Source of the DNA: Lepeophtheirus salmonis
Taxonomy: Eukaryota > Arthropoda > Copepoda > Siphonostomatoida > Caligidae
Direction of reading: 5' to 3'
DNA length: 64,000 nucleotides
NCBI RefSeq assembly: GCF_016086655.4
Contig: NC_052142.2
Location: forward strand, 3,042,422 to 3,106,421
Shown here: positions 47,595 to 60,300 of the stretch, one piece after another
Numbering within the stretch: position 1 is the first letter of the stretch
Layout: the number at the start of each line of letters is the position of its first letter
The notes under the pieces: model-generated
Seen by the model: the letters and a program-made list of their open reading frames with translations, nothing else
Databases searched by the model: none
What the model was told of the DNA's origin: nothing
Program-made: the position numbers and the translations under genes

Positions 47595-48560
47595 TTAACC
47601 TTGGGAGAGTCGGCTCAAATCCAGGCGGTGATGATTCGACGCTTTCGTTCCTCTCACAGACAGCTCCTCCAACTTATCAGATGCTTCTATGAATGCCATT
47701 ATAGAAGGGGCATCGCCGATATTATAACAGCATCTACAAGCGATGTTTGTGAGGATCCTTAGATCATCAGCCTCAATTCTAGCTATTGCGAGCTTAAAAA
47801 AGAATAACTTCACACCTAACATCGAAGTGGCTATTTCAGAGTTGGTGAGATGCTCATCTATTCTTCGAAGAAGAGCATTTAACCTCAATAAGGCCACTCG
47901 GTAATCCGCAAACACCTTTTCATACTCAAAGTAACGAGATGCAGCAAATGGAAATTCTCTTTGACGAATGTCTTACTTAGAACTCTCAGTGTCGACCTGA
48001 GTCTCCTCAATGTTAATCGAAGCGAGCTTTCTTTACAAGAAGAGATACCATAAGAAAGGCCTGTACCTGTCGAGACATTGATATTTTCTTTTCTTTCTAA
48101 AAAAAAAAAAGAAGGAATATTGAATTTAGGTTTATTCAAAATTCAAATGAGATCAACCGAAATTGATCCCAAAAAAAGTAAAAATTAAATTAAGACTTTG
48201 GTTCTAGTTATAGGGTTGATTCAGGAATAAAGATTGGGGATAAACTTACAGGAAACAACCCAATAAATTATTCGGAAACAGGATGCTGGACTTGCAGACT
48301 TAATTCCCGCCGATAAAAAATCAGATTCTAATCCCTTGAAACAACAATTAGAGTTTCTAGCACTTTTGAAAAGCTCGAATGGGTTAAACAGCGATAGGTT
48401 CTTAAAAGATACTTCTTGAAAGAATAACAATAACTCGCTATCATTTGCACATCCCTTAGTGTTTTGATATGGTTGTGGGGTTTCCCCTCCAGAAAATCTA
48501 TAGCAAAGTCCACAGACTCTTTCTCCGATAAACTCCTCCACCTCACGATCGATTCCATGA
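47595..48560 (-). mobile_element. probable 5' (gag-like) part of the BEL/Pao relic
   Basis: Minus-strand frames at 47595-47915 and 48328-48558 lie at the position expected for gag, ahead of the Pao region. The first is helical-looking (DYRVALLRLNALLRRIDEHL), as in BEL gag N-termini. The match is by position and general character, not by a diagnostic motif. Terminal repeats were not found. Confidence 0.4.
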
Positions 48561-49105
48561 TCGTTTGTACAGAAGTAGATGCATTGTTTCCTTCTGTGTG
48601 TACTGTTTTAAATTTTATGAAAATTGGGAGAAGAGTGTGAAAGATTCAGAATTTTTTATTTTTATTTTTTTCTGTCAGAGATAGAAAGAGTTATGTTTCA
48701 TCCACGTTGTTCCAGTTATAGTAATTTATATAACTTGTTTTTATATGTAAACATTGCATTGATTCAGTATAAGTAAACATTATAGTATTGCAATTACTCC
48801 AGAGCCCTATAAGAAGAGTTGCATCACGAGATTTTATTGTAAAAATCAGGAATTTGTCCCTTGGGAAATGAAATAAGTGTCATCCCCTCAGCTCAGAAAC
48901 GATGTGTGCAATCCACGGTGCACGACAAGAGGGCGTACTTAGGATATTTTAACAAAATATATCGCCTTTGAAGAGTGCTTCACCTAAAATATTGTATTAA
49001 ATTTTGAAAGTTTTGGCCCATACTCAAACACATGAGGAAGTCAACTATCTTCAAAACGGATACCCCAGTGACGTAACTCTACTTATAGGGCTTTGTCCCA
49101 AAATG

Positions 49106-49151
49106 AACGAATGAAAGGTAAAAAAGTGAACAAATGAAAGGTAAAAAAGTG
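49106..49151 (+). repeat. 23-bp tandem duplication
   Basis: Two copies of a 23-base unit containing atgaaaggtaaaaaagtg lie at 49106-49128 and 49129-49151. They differ at one base. Confidence 0.9.
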
Positions 49152-49439
49152 AAACGAATGAACGACGATAACTGGATTAACGTGAGGATTCCCCCTTGAG
49201 GCATTTTCAATGTGTGGAGTTGAATCTTGAAATAATTTAAATCAATACCTTTGATCGAGGGAAAGATATAAAAATACTCCAGAAGATTCTTTAGCCAATA
49301 TTATACAAGACCTCACCTAATGGTTAATTACCCAATCAAGGGAATATATTCGAAATAATTCATATATTAAGAACTCAAATTAATTCACATATAAATTGCA
49401 TATTGTAAAATTAAATTAATTGACTAATAATACAGTATG

Positions 49440-49870
49440 TCCAAAAATTGATGGTGGTTTAAAAAAAATAATCATGAAATAACCTAAACATGTGATTGCT
49501 TTGGCGAAAAACTTTATTTGCTTCCCAATATGACGACCTTTAAGCTTAATACATTTTTTTATGCTTTTTGGCATCCCTTCATACAGATTATTCTAAGTTT
49601 ATGGAGGAAATGTTTTCTCAAGCTTTTGCCAGTTTTTTTAAAATTCATCATCTGAAGTTGCTGGCGCTTTTCATTGAGTTCCCTCTGGACCAAGGCTCAC
49701 AAACTTTCAATTCGAGAAAAATCAGGACTGTTGGCAGTAATCCAAGTTGTCTTAATACTTTTGTGCCTTTTCGGAGTGGTGAGCAGGGGAAGATGGCTCT
49801 TGAAGTGTCAGACAACATTGTCCTCTTCAAAGGAGGTCCAGTTTAATAAGTCGAACCGAATCGAACATGA
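49440..49870 (-). pseudogene. Tc1/mariner-type transposase C-terminal relic with one end
   Basis: On the minus strand the sequence reads WITANSPDFSRIESL, matching the last catalytic block of Tc1/mariner transposases ('WP..SPDLNPIE.LW'). ALVQRELNEKRQQ then resembles the helix after it. Near 49437 'acagtatgtccaaaaattgat' resembles the outer end of such an element. The 5' part of the gene and the other terminal repeat are missing. Confidence 0.7.
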
Positions 49871-51209
49871 ATCTTCCAAATTAGTGAATGAAGACTTTTT
49901 CAACAAAGTGGATAACTTGGATTTTGTAGAAGGGTAATGCAAAAATGTCTAGAGGATATAGTGGTGTATTAATTAATAATTATTCTTGATAAATGAAACC
50001 AAAGAATGTAAAATGCTAGAACATCAAAATCTCCGAGAGATATGCATCAGAATGCAAATGATAACTCATGATTGTTAAAGTGAATGAACAATTTAGAGTT
50101 GGAGACAATTCATCTTCATAATTGATCAAACATAAGATAATATAAATTTTGACATACAAGAATCTCAATGAAATACAGGATCGTATAGGAAACGAGGATT
50201 TAACTTTCTGGAGTTAGAAGATAGGAGAAAAAATTTCATTGATATCTTTTATATTTAATCAGTAGTGATAGAATAATTTGAATGTAATCACAAAATTCCC
50301 AATTCATTGTAGTATTTACAATTAGAGATGTTATGAGTCTTGCCAAACTGAATAGGCAGAGAAAGTCCTAGTGGTCATTCTTGCACATAAAATAGTCCCT
50401 ATAGCCCGTAGTTAACTTAATTCTGAAAAAAATAAAGGCTCAATATCAGTAGGTTTTCCAATTTTTCCCAACAATGGAATTTTCATATTATAATTATTGG
50501 AAATTTTTAACAGATTTAAAAGCAAATTCAACCAATCAATGTTAAGAACACCGATTAGGGGAGAAGACGCAGAAACATCAGACAACAAAATACAGAGCAT
50601 TTTGTTGTGTTAACAAATAACGCTTTGATAACACAATTGTATTTTACAAAATTTATACGATCAATCTACAATAACTAAATAATAGTACATGTACGAAGGA
50701 GGACTTCAATTTAGATTATAAACTGATTTAAGAGTTAAAATGTAGAAAAAGTTTTTTCTCATGAGCAGAAGCTTCTGTACCAAAATCACGAAATTATGCC
50801 ATATGAGTTGACATTCTGTTTTATACGTGTTAAGTTGATACGTAACAACTCATGCCAAATACTAACTATAGATAATTATGAATATTGTGATGAATTAACT
50901 TTAAACAACATCAATTGCAGAAGCTAAATGAGAGTTAAGTCATACATATAATGAAATAGAATCTGAGCACAATAAGTTTTTATATATAAAAATAACATTT
51001 AATGATAAAAAAGTCGAGATTTGCACGGATAGAATTTTTAACAATACTAAAAATAACCAATACATATACAATATTAATAAAAAAATAACAAGCATTCCGA
51101 ACTTCATTATTTGCTCCAAACTCAAGACTGTACAAACTTCCACTGATGCTTACATATTTGCAGTATATAAGACTTAAACGAAGAAATATAGGACAAATAG
51201 CCAAACATT
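49871..51209. other. spacer and vigilin 3' untranslated region
   Basis: There is no coding signal. The part nearest 51209 should be the vigilin 3' UTR. An ATTAAA hexamer on the minus strand at 50998-51003 is one possible poly(A) signal. Confidence 0.4.
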
Positions 51210-51306
51210 CTAAAGCCGCTTAGGTCCCCACACAGGAGCAACTGGGACGGCCATTCCATTGTTTCCACTTAAAGTAGGAAATGCTTCATCACTAACACCA
51301 TGCCAC
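51210..51306 (-). CDS. HDLBP: vigilin last coding exon
   Basis: After acceptor ttttattag the split codon completes GAPW, then HGVSDEAFPTLSGN and APVWGPKRL, ending at TAG (51210-51212). The WGPKR end is typical of vigilins. Confidence 0.92.
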
Positions 51307-54300
51307 CTAATAAAATAAATTAATATAAAATCTTTTCTATGTTTCAGTAATGTTAAATAATAGAAAGCTGTAACATATACTAACGGGGCCCCCTTAGCAA
51401 CTTCAAAACCCCTACTAGGTTTTGGAGTATCAGGCATAGAATCAACGGATACAGGTTTGATATACTCTTCCATCCAATCATTTTCCTGAATATCTTGTAA
51501 GTATTCTTCTTCTAAGTTTAACAAGTGATCTTTACAATCTAGAACATCATTTTCTTTTCCAATAACCTAAATTTAAATTAACTAAGTAACATAGTCATTA
51601 TCCATCTATGAGAGATATTAATTACCACTACTTGATTTCTGTCAACATCACCGTCACGGGGTAACTTAATATCAACCCGGAAATCTGACATAATTTTTCG
51701 TATACCAACTCCGCGTCTTCCTATTATTTTAGGATGAACTCGATGATCAACATTTACACCTTCCTTTATCATAGACTCTATGTCATGGACTATTTTAAGT
51801 ATAGCATCTTTTGCCATATTTACTCTATCTTCATAACCAGTAATAGTTATAACATCACATTCAGAACTATCCTTTTTAGGGAGTTGTATGTTTACATCAT
51901 GTTCGGAACGTAATTGCTGGATAACAGACCCTTTTCGACCAATAATTTTTGGATGAAATTCAGGTTTGATATTAATAATTATCTCAAAACTTTTCAACAT
52001 TTTATCAAGCTTCTCCTTTTCAAATTCCTCCACGCGCTGTCTGATAGATTCACGAGCTTTTTCAACGTTAACTAATGTACCAACAACAGTAATGCAATCA
52101 GAATGCTTGTCAGAAGGAGGTACAATAATGTTAACATCGTTATCAGACATAAGCTGACGAACTCCTGTCCCTTTCTGACCAATCACATACCTATGAAACT
52201 CAAAAGGTACATCCACCTGAATAGTAATAGGCACAAGCTGCTTAAGGGCTTCGGCAGCTTCAACACAATTTTCTGACTTTCCCGTTATTCGTATTACATC
52301 AGAGTTTTCGTGAGTGGATTCCATATGATCAGTTTTTTCAGGAAACTTAACCTGGACGTGAAAGTCCTGACATACCTTCTGAATTTTTGAACCCCGCGGC
52401 CCCATAACAGTACGATGATGAGCTTGAGGAATAGCACATTCTATAGTTACTTCACTTTCCAAATCCATAACAATCTCATTTATGCGATTACGCGCAGCTT
52501 CAACACAATCTTTCGCACCTTTCAGAGTGACCTTATCACTTATGACACCAGAACGAGGAAATGAAACGATAACTCCTCCGAACTCATCTCCTATATTTCG
52601 TAATACTTCACCCCTTCGAGCAACAAAATATCTATGAAATTTTGGTTCCACAATCATAGAGTCTTCCACAACGTTATCCTGATTTTAAAAAAGAACAACT
52701 TCAGTTCTGACCTATTTAGTCTAATAATAAAATAATATTACCAAATCTTTAACTTTTTTCTCTAATTCTTTCTTAGCCGCAGCAACGGCCTCCTTCGTAC
52801 CTAATATAGTTATCACTTCCTTGTCACCATCTTTATCATTAGGAAATATGATCCTCGCACCTGTTCTGTCCCGGATACCTTGAATATTAACTCCAGCCCT
52901 ACCAATCAGAAATTTGTGATGACTTGGATTAGCACGAATCTCGTCAGAGATGGAACTTAATTGTTTTTCAGAAGAAAGATCTAACAACATTTTTTTGGCT
53001 TTCTCAACATCCTCTTTGGGGCCCCGGATAACAACCTGTAACTTATGAAAAATTAAATCTGGAAAATCCGTGATTCGAAGTGTTTTACCTTATCAGACCC
53101 GGAATCAAAAGGAGGGAAAACCACGGATACTCCTCCACAATCGTCCATTATAGACTGAATCAGTTTCCCACCAGCGCCAATAACAGTATTATGGATTTTA
53201 GGTGGTATAGCAACTTCAGATACGATAATATTCTCAATTTCGGATTGCAACTTGAGCAATAATTGATAAGCTTTTTCAACGTTACTCTTTCTACCAGTAA
53301 GAGTTATTACATCAGAGTCTGACCCTGGCACAGGTATATCAACTCTAGTTTCAGTTTCTGCTCTGATTTTTCTAACTGTTGTACCACCTTTGCCTATGAC
53401 ATACTTATGAAATTCTTTAAACATAGGCACTCTCACTTGATAGCTCGTCTCTAACAATTCTTTATGAAATTTATCAAGAACAAGGCACACTTTATCAACA
53501 TCATCCTTGGGACCTCTAACCTTCACCAGCTCAGAAGAATCTCCCAGATCGGGGAAGATAATCTGTACTTGATGGAAGTCTGCACGAATTCTTTGAATTC
53601 TTTCCCCTTTCGGCCCAATTAATAGTCTATGAAATCTACTTTCAATAATCAAATCCTCTTCTTTTTCATTTTCCATTTTTGATACCATATGACGCAAATC
53701 CTTTTCTGCTTTGGCGACCCCCTCCTTGTTTCCTTCAATTCTAATGGAAGCACCTTCTTCATCGGGTATATTTATCGTAACATCTAATTCGCCTTTCAGC
53801 TTATTTACAGTTGCACCTCCTTTACCAATGATATACTTATGATACTTGGAGTCTACATTGACATCTGCATATGACATAGTGTTGATCAAATGTTGAACTT
53901 GAATATTTAAAATTTCTTTAGCTTTATCGGCCTCTTCAGGAGGTCCTTCAATTTTTATCTGTTCCATAGAATCCACGAATTCCACATGAACCTAAATATT
54001 AAAATTTTACGAAACTACTAAGATAACTTCGGCGTGTTCATTAATAATTAAGAATTTCAGAAATGAGTGATTAACTCTTGCGACAGAGGTCAACAGACAA
54101 CTCAGTAAAAAATTGACATTACGGATAAATGGAAACTATTTACTTCGCGACATTCATATCTTTACTAAGTTAGTGTTTTAATCCATCTCAGATGACACGC
54201 ACATTTATCATCATTCAGTATGAATTAGGATACAAAGCGATTTTAATAATACCTTAGGTAAATCAACCTTAAGCTTTTGAATGGAAGAACCTTTTCTCCC

Positions 54301-57300
54301 GATAATATACTTATGAAGCCAAGATGGACAATTAAGATGGTGAGTTATAACAGAATTCGCTTTCTCATACACCTTATTAAGAGCTATAAATAATATAAAA
54401 ATATATATTTTCATCAGTTAGATAGTTACTGAATATTACCAGTTCCTAGTTTATCTTGAGGACCTCGAAGGGTAATAGTGTCACTTTGGGAATCAGTAGG
54501 GGGAACCTCAACAAAAACTCCAGTTTCAGCGAGTATATCATTAAGGGTTTGACCTTTCGGACCAAAGATATATTTGTGTTGCGGTTTACGTACTTCAACA
54601 CTAACCGTCGCAGCCTTCTTTTCCTACAAGTCATATTCTAAAAATTAATTTAACAACAATAAATAGCATTACAATATCTTTATAAATTTGGTCAATTGCC
54701 AGACATATAGCCACGACTCCTTCTCTATCCCCTGCGACATATATATCGTCCTTCATAACACTCGGGTGTGGAATATTAACCCGAACATTAGGATATTTAG
54801 TTGCTAACGCCTTAACGGTTTCTCCATTTGGTCCATGAATAAAAGGGTGATAAATTTTAGGAATTGAAAGAACTTCTACAGCATGTTTCATTTGTTCATC
54901 AGATATCAGTTTTATCTCTTGAAATGCTCGATCGATTCCCTCCTTGGTCCCACTTACAACTATTACATCACTATTTTCATTCACTAGCGGTACTTTGATT
55001 CTAGTAGAAGTTCTCTCCTCCATTTCAACTTTCTTTGCTCCTCCTTTACCAAGAATAGCTTTATGATGACTCTTGGGTATAGAAATAGTTTGAGAAAGTT
55101 GTGTTTGAAAGTTTACTAACAATTCCCTTTTAGCTTTGGCAACAGTATTAGGTTTCCCGGTAATCAGAAAAGTTAAGGATTGATCCTTAGCTGAACTCAT
55201 CTCAACTTTGGCATTGGAGCTAGCTGTAACAAGTTTAAGGATTTTAAGAGACTCGTCACCACCAAAACCACCTCCCATTTCCTTCCTCTCTTCAGTAGGA
55301 ACACGGAATACCTGAAAGTCATAACATTGACTGATAATCAAAAAAAAAAAAAAAAAAAGAATAAATAACGAAAAAAGAATGACTCAACTTAATTGCTCAA
55401 TATATTAAGAAAAAATTGATTCAATTTTAACATGAAATAATGAAAATTTGGGGATTTTTTGAATAAGTTCAGAAGTATATGTAATTTGAAACACTAGTAA
55501 ACAGTAATGTGTTGTATTTAAGCGAAGACTAATGTTTAAAATGTTAAATCCAAATCTGGTAAGTTTTATTATCTTAAAGTACCTTATAGAATTAGAATAA
55601 CTGCCTTAATGGGAAATAAAAAATATACTTATTTCAAAATGTCATTTATTATATTTCAATCTTATCTTGAACTCAATATCACATGTAAAAAAATGAATCT
55701 GTTCTTTTAAATACTCGCAAATTTTACTATTTTAGGGCTAAATAATCTATAAGCTTATATTAAGATAAATGTCAATTCATATTAAATCAGAATATTAATA
55801 TATTTACAGAATTGGTAAAAAAAACTTGTATTTGCATAAAATATAATTAAGATTTATTAAATATTCTTTATGAAAAATATAGATCTATCGTCTCTTTGAT
55901 ATATGAACAAGGTATGTTCAAATTTAGGTTGAATAGTCCTACGTCTTATCGACTAGACGGGAACAGTGCCACGTACAACAAGTATACATTTATTTAGTCA
56001 TCTTTTACTCAAAAAAAAAAAAAAAATCCTTAGAGCTGTATATTAATGAACAGTTATGTACTATTCGTTATACGGAACTCAAGTAATCCGTGGACCACTG
56101 ACTCTTTAACCAAACCATTGGGTTTGGAGGATTAATACATTCTAAAAATAGCAATCTATCAGGATGAATGAATTGGTCTAAAATCACAAAACTTGTTTAA
56201 CTTCATAAACATTACACCTCTGTAAGCCATTTAATGTGAAATTCTAGATATATATATGAAAAAGCAAACCTCCCATCTAAAGCCAATCTTTTTTCATTAG
56301 TGAGATATTATATTTAAGGTAAAAAAATTGGTTAATGTCACTTATACTTAATAATAACATAACTTTAGTTGAATTAAGTGGTTTACGAACTACAATCAAA
56401 AACTGATGGGTCTTATAAGTCATTTGTATTAAATTAATCACAAAAAGGAACTCAAAACTGGATTTAGTTAAATCTCTGAAATTTCCTTTTACAGTTTTTC
56501 AATAATAGGTTATTTAACATACAAAATTGAATTCAAATCAGATGAAAAAAATAACTATTGTAATTTTTTATGAATGACCATTACACATATATATATATAA
56601 GAATAATTTATTATATCATAAAATATATATACCTGGATGGGAAAATCTATTTTCAATATAATTTTTTTACATTAGCTTAGTAAGAAAAATAAAAAAGATT
56701 AAGTGTCGAACTGAAGGCTGAAGTTATCTGCTTTTATTTGATTAATAGAACCAATGAATACTAACAACATAAGGAAGAGAAGGGTGACCAGAGTACATAC
56801 GCTACGAAGTTCTCATGAGTCACCCTATGGACTTCATTTACTTTAATGGCGCGATTGTTCATGGCATAGATAACTTTTAACATCAAGGTTTGTGGTAGAT
56901 ACTTCTACCTCAATCGATCATTCTCCATAGCCCAAATAATACATTAGTTGTTCCTAATCTTTTATGGTTTATCCTATACTCTGAATAAGAAAAGGAGTAT
57001 TATAAATAAACACAATGTAACCCTATTCCAAACATTAAGGGAGGGATTCGAATCCATGTCCGAACGAAGGTAGATCTTAATTGCCTCCATACATGGTTTA
57101 TTGGTTCTGTGGTACAATATTATTTATAGCTGGGAAAAATATGCATTTGATGAGTGTAGAAATCATTATTTTTAAAGAAAGAACATCTCATTACAAAGTA
57201 ACCACTAGTACATGGAAGACTAAGGATTTACTGCGGGGCTACAAATGAAAGTCCTTGTTAAACTTTCAGTACAATTGAAGAATAACAACTTCGTAATTCC

Positions 57301-60300
57301 TGCCTACAACATTGCTAGCTACGGAGTGGGGCTTGTGTATATTTCCTTCATATCATAGATGATCGCAGCAATTCAAAGAAATTCCATTTTTTTAGTTCCA
57401 GATTACTTAATTTTAGCCAAAATTGTTTGTAAATATAAAGCCTAAAGTAGTTAGTTCAAAAATTAAAGCTTATATAAAGCAAATGTAAAGTTTCAATACA
57501 ATTATATAATCTGAATCTAAAAAAATGTATGAATGAGTGTAAATTTGTGTCTCCACAATTCTGAATTAATTATCTTTTCTAGTCATTTAAACTAAGTTTT
57601 TCACATCCCGTCTTCGGTATTTCGCTTATAGAGTTCACCCAAACTTGGAACACATCCCCAAAACTTTTTTGCAATTATTTAATATATGTTGACGGCCATT
57701 TAATGAAAATTTGAGAGAAATTGAAGTATGCCATGTTTAAATTTTTTTTAGCTCAAATGTTTTACATCGTGACCTGAAGGTCAAAAAGACATTTTATTGG
57801 GTAAAATATTGAATAATTTATGTGTAAATATCTATTCAATTAAGTTTAAGGTAGATAGATATCATTAAAACATTAAAAACGGGTGCTGGCATCTTAACTC
57901 GTGATACATAAGTCAAGGCAGACTAAAATGTAAGATTTTCGAGTTTCTATTCAATATTAAGCTATATGCAAAATTTAAAAAAAAAAGGAGATGGTGCCGT
58001 CAAAAATATCCCTTTTTTTGATTGATTTGGCGTAAAATGACTCATATGTTGTACGTCTTCTCAAAAATGACTGATAAAAACTGTGTCTGGAGAATAGTAC
58101 GATCAAAGTAGTTGCCTCTCTGCCATCAATATCCTTAATGAAGCACAAACACTAGTTCCTCACTAAAACAATGAGATCATCAGTGCTGAAAGTTCGTAAG
58201 TATGACATGAGAATCTTATTTTAATCCTTAGAGAGCATTGGATACACAATTTACTTCTTTTGTATAACTACCTTGAGATGCGATTATAGGTTATAAGTTC
58301 TGTAAGTAACTATACACTCAGTCGACACTATATTTGAGTAATTAAGAAGACTCTTATAATACTCCATACGGAATTGTTGGTGCCTTAAGAGTCCTGCCGT
58401 AGAAAGATTTAATGATAAAAGGAACAAACCAAGACAAAATAGTAACCCAACGTAATCAATACGGGCTAAAACGTTGAGTGATTTAGGGAACTGTTATAGA
58501 TTTGATAATTGAAAAGAAAGCGACACATGTCTATATTAATTGTGTCAATACATATGCAAGTAATAATGATTATTCATATAATATATACCATTTCACATGG
58601 CGCAGTCAAAAAGGAAGAACCTTATTAATTAAAATTCATAGAATTTGTGTAATTATTTAATTACAAATTAAATAAAAATAATGGTTGGAGAAGTCAAGGA
58701 TGGACTACCAAAGGTCCTAATCTATCAAGACTCTTCATTGGAAGATTGGACAAGATGTCGTCAGATCGCAAATCCATTGCGAGTGTTAAAAAAAATTAGT
58801 AGTGAGGTTACAAGAATCCCAATTACAGATCAGGGTATGCGAGCTAAATTAGCTGTTAAAGAGCATGGACTTAGTGACCTTATAGAGGAGTGTGCAGAAT
58901 GGGAGAATATGTCAATAGAAGGTTTTTACAATCTCAAAATTGGAAGAAGTGGTTGAATTACAAAAATCTATTCAAATTAATCGTGAAACATTATTAGAAT
59001 CAATCCATAATTTAAAAATAAGACGAATTATTTTCAACATGTTACTACAGAGTCGAGGAGAAGAACCCGAATAAATGTTTCATTAAAACTAGGATCTCTA
59101 GAAGTTTTATAGAATTCAAGAACTGGATGAATGCTTTCCGTAGATTCTATTCTTCCAATTTAATGGCAAAATTATCGTCAGATGAGCAGCCAGGATATCT
59201 AGATAACTGACTTTTTTTCGTCTTGTCGGTGTAATCTCGAACAGGTCCTGGATATGGGCGACATTCAAAGTATTGATGATTGTTAAGATGCGTTGAATGG
59301 GCATTACCAAGAAAAATTCTCTGTCCCGAATCGACTTCAATAAATGTATCCAGCCGTGGGAAGAACATTTTGCTTCCTTCTTTTTTACCGAGTAAAGGCA
59401 CTAACACAGGAAGCAGAGCTCCAAATTTGCACAATGGAAGATTATTTGGGGATACGTCTTGTAGGACTACAAGAAAATAATCTCCAAAAAGAAATACTTT
59501 AAGTAAATAAACCTGCTCTACAAAATATCCGTGAGAAGTGTTTGTAATGGGAAAGTGCAGATATCAACAAGAGCTATTGAACACTCAAAACCATATCAAC
59601 ACGTTGAATTATCACAAAAAATATATTTCAACGTCAGTGCAAAAATTTCAAAGATGTGGAGGTAAGAGACATAGCCAAAATGAGTTTCCAGCAAAAAATA
59701 AAGAATGTAATAAAATAGGACATTTTGGATCAGAATATAGAAATAAGAAGAATTTAAAGTATGTAAAAATCTGATTTCAAAAAATAAAAGGACTGCCATT
59801 ATTAAAATATAGACAATAGGAATGAAGCAAACAAAGTTCAGGAATCAGAGTCCAATGATTAAAATAAAAATTTCTCCAACGCCAAACACTGAGTGAAGAA
59901 TTTGAAGTAAGTGCAATACCCGATACTGGAGCAACAGAGACGTTAGTTCCATTTAGTATTGAAAAAGCAGACAAGTTGAAAATAGATCGAAGTCGAATGG
60001 TCAAGATTATAGCAGCAGGAGATCAAAGCCTTGAATGTCTAGGGACCGTGAGTATGATGGTCAATTTTCAAGGTCACAAGGTAAACACTGAAGGATTTGT
60101 GTCTCCTAATATCGACGAATTGTTACTGTCATGGTATTTATTGCGGGACATATTTGTAATCCCAGGGGATTTTCCTAATAGCATTAAACAAATTCATAAT
60201 CGTGTTTTATTCAGTACAATCAGTAAATACAAGCGATTTTGAAAATCATATTGTAGAGATCAAAAAGAAATATCCAGTTGTATTTAATACAACATATGAT

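Noticed and set aside
50940..51204. Hydrophobic minus-strand frames after the vigilin stop
   Set aside because: AT-rich 3' UTR translated by chance. The vigilin stop at 51210 follows the family's WGPKR end.
57040..57060. 'ggattcgaatcc' resembling a tRNA T-loop
   Set aside because: The flanking bases do not form a five-pair T stem, and no D arm, anticodon arm or acceptor stem could be placed on either strand.
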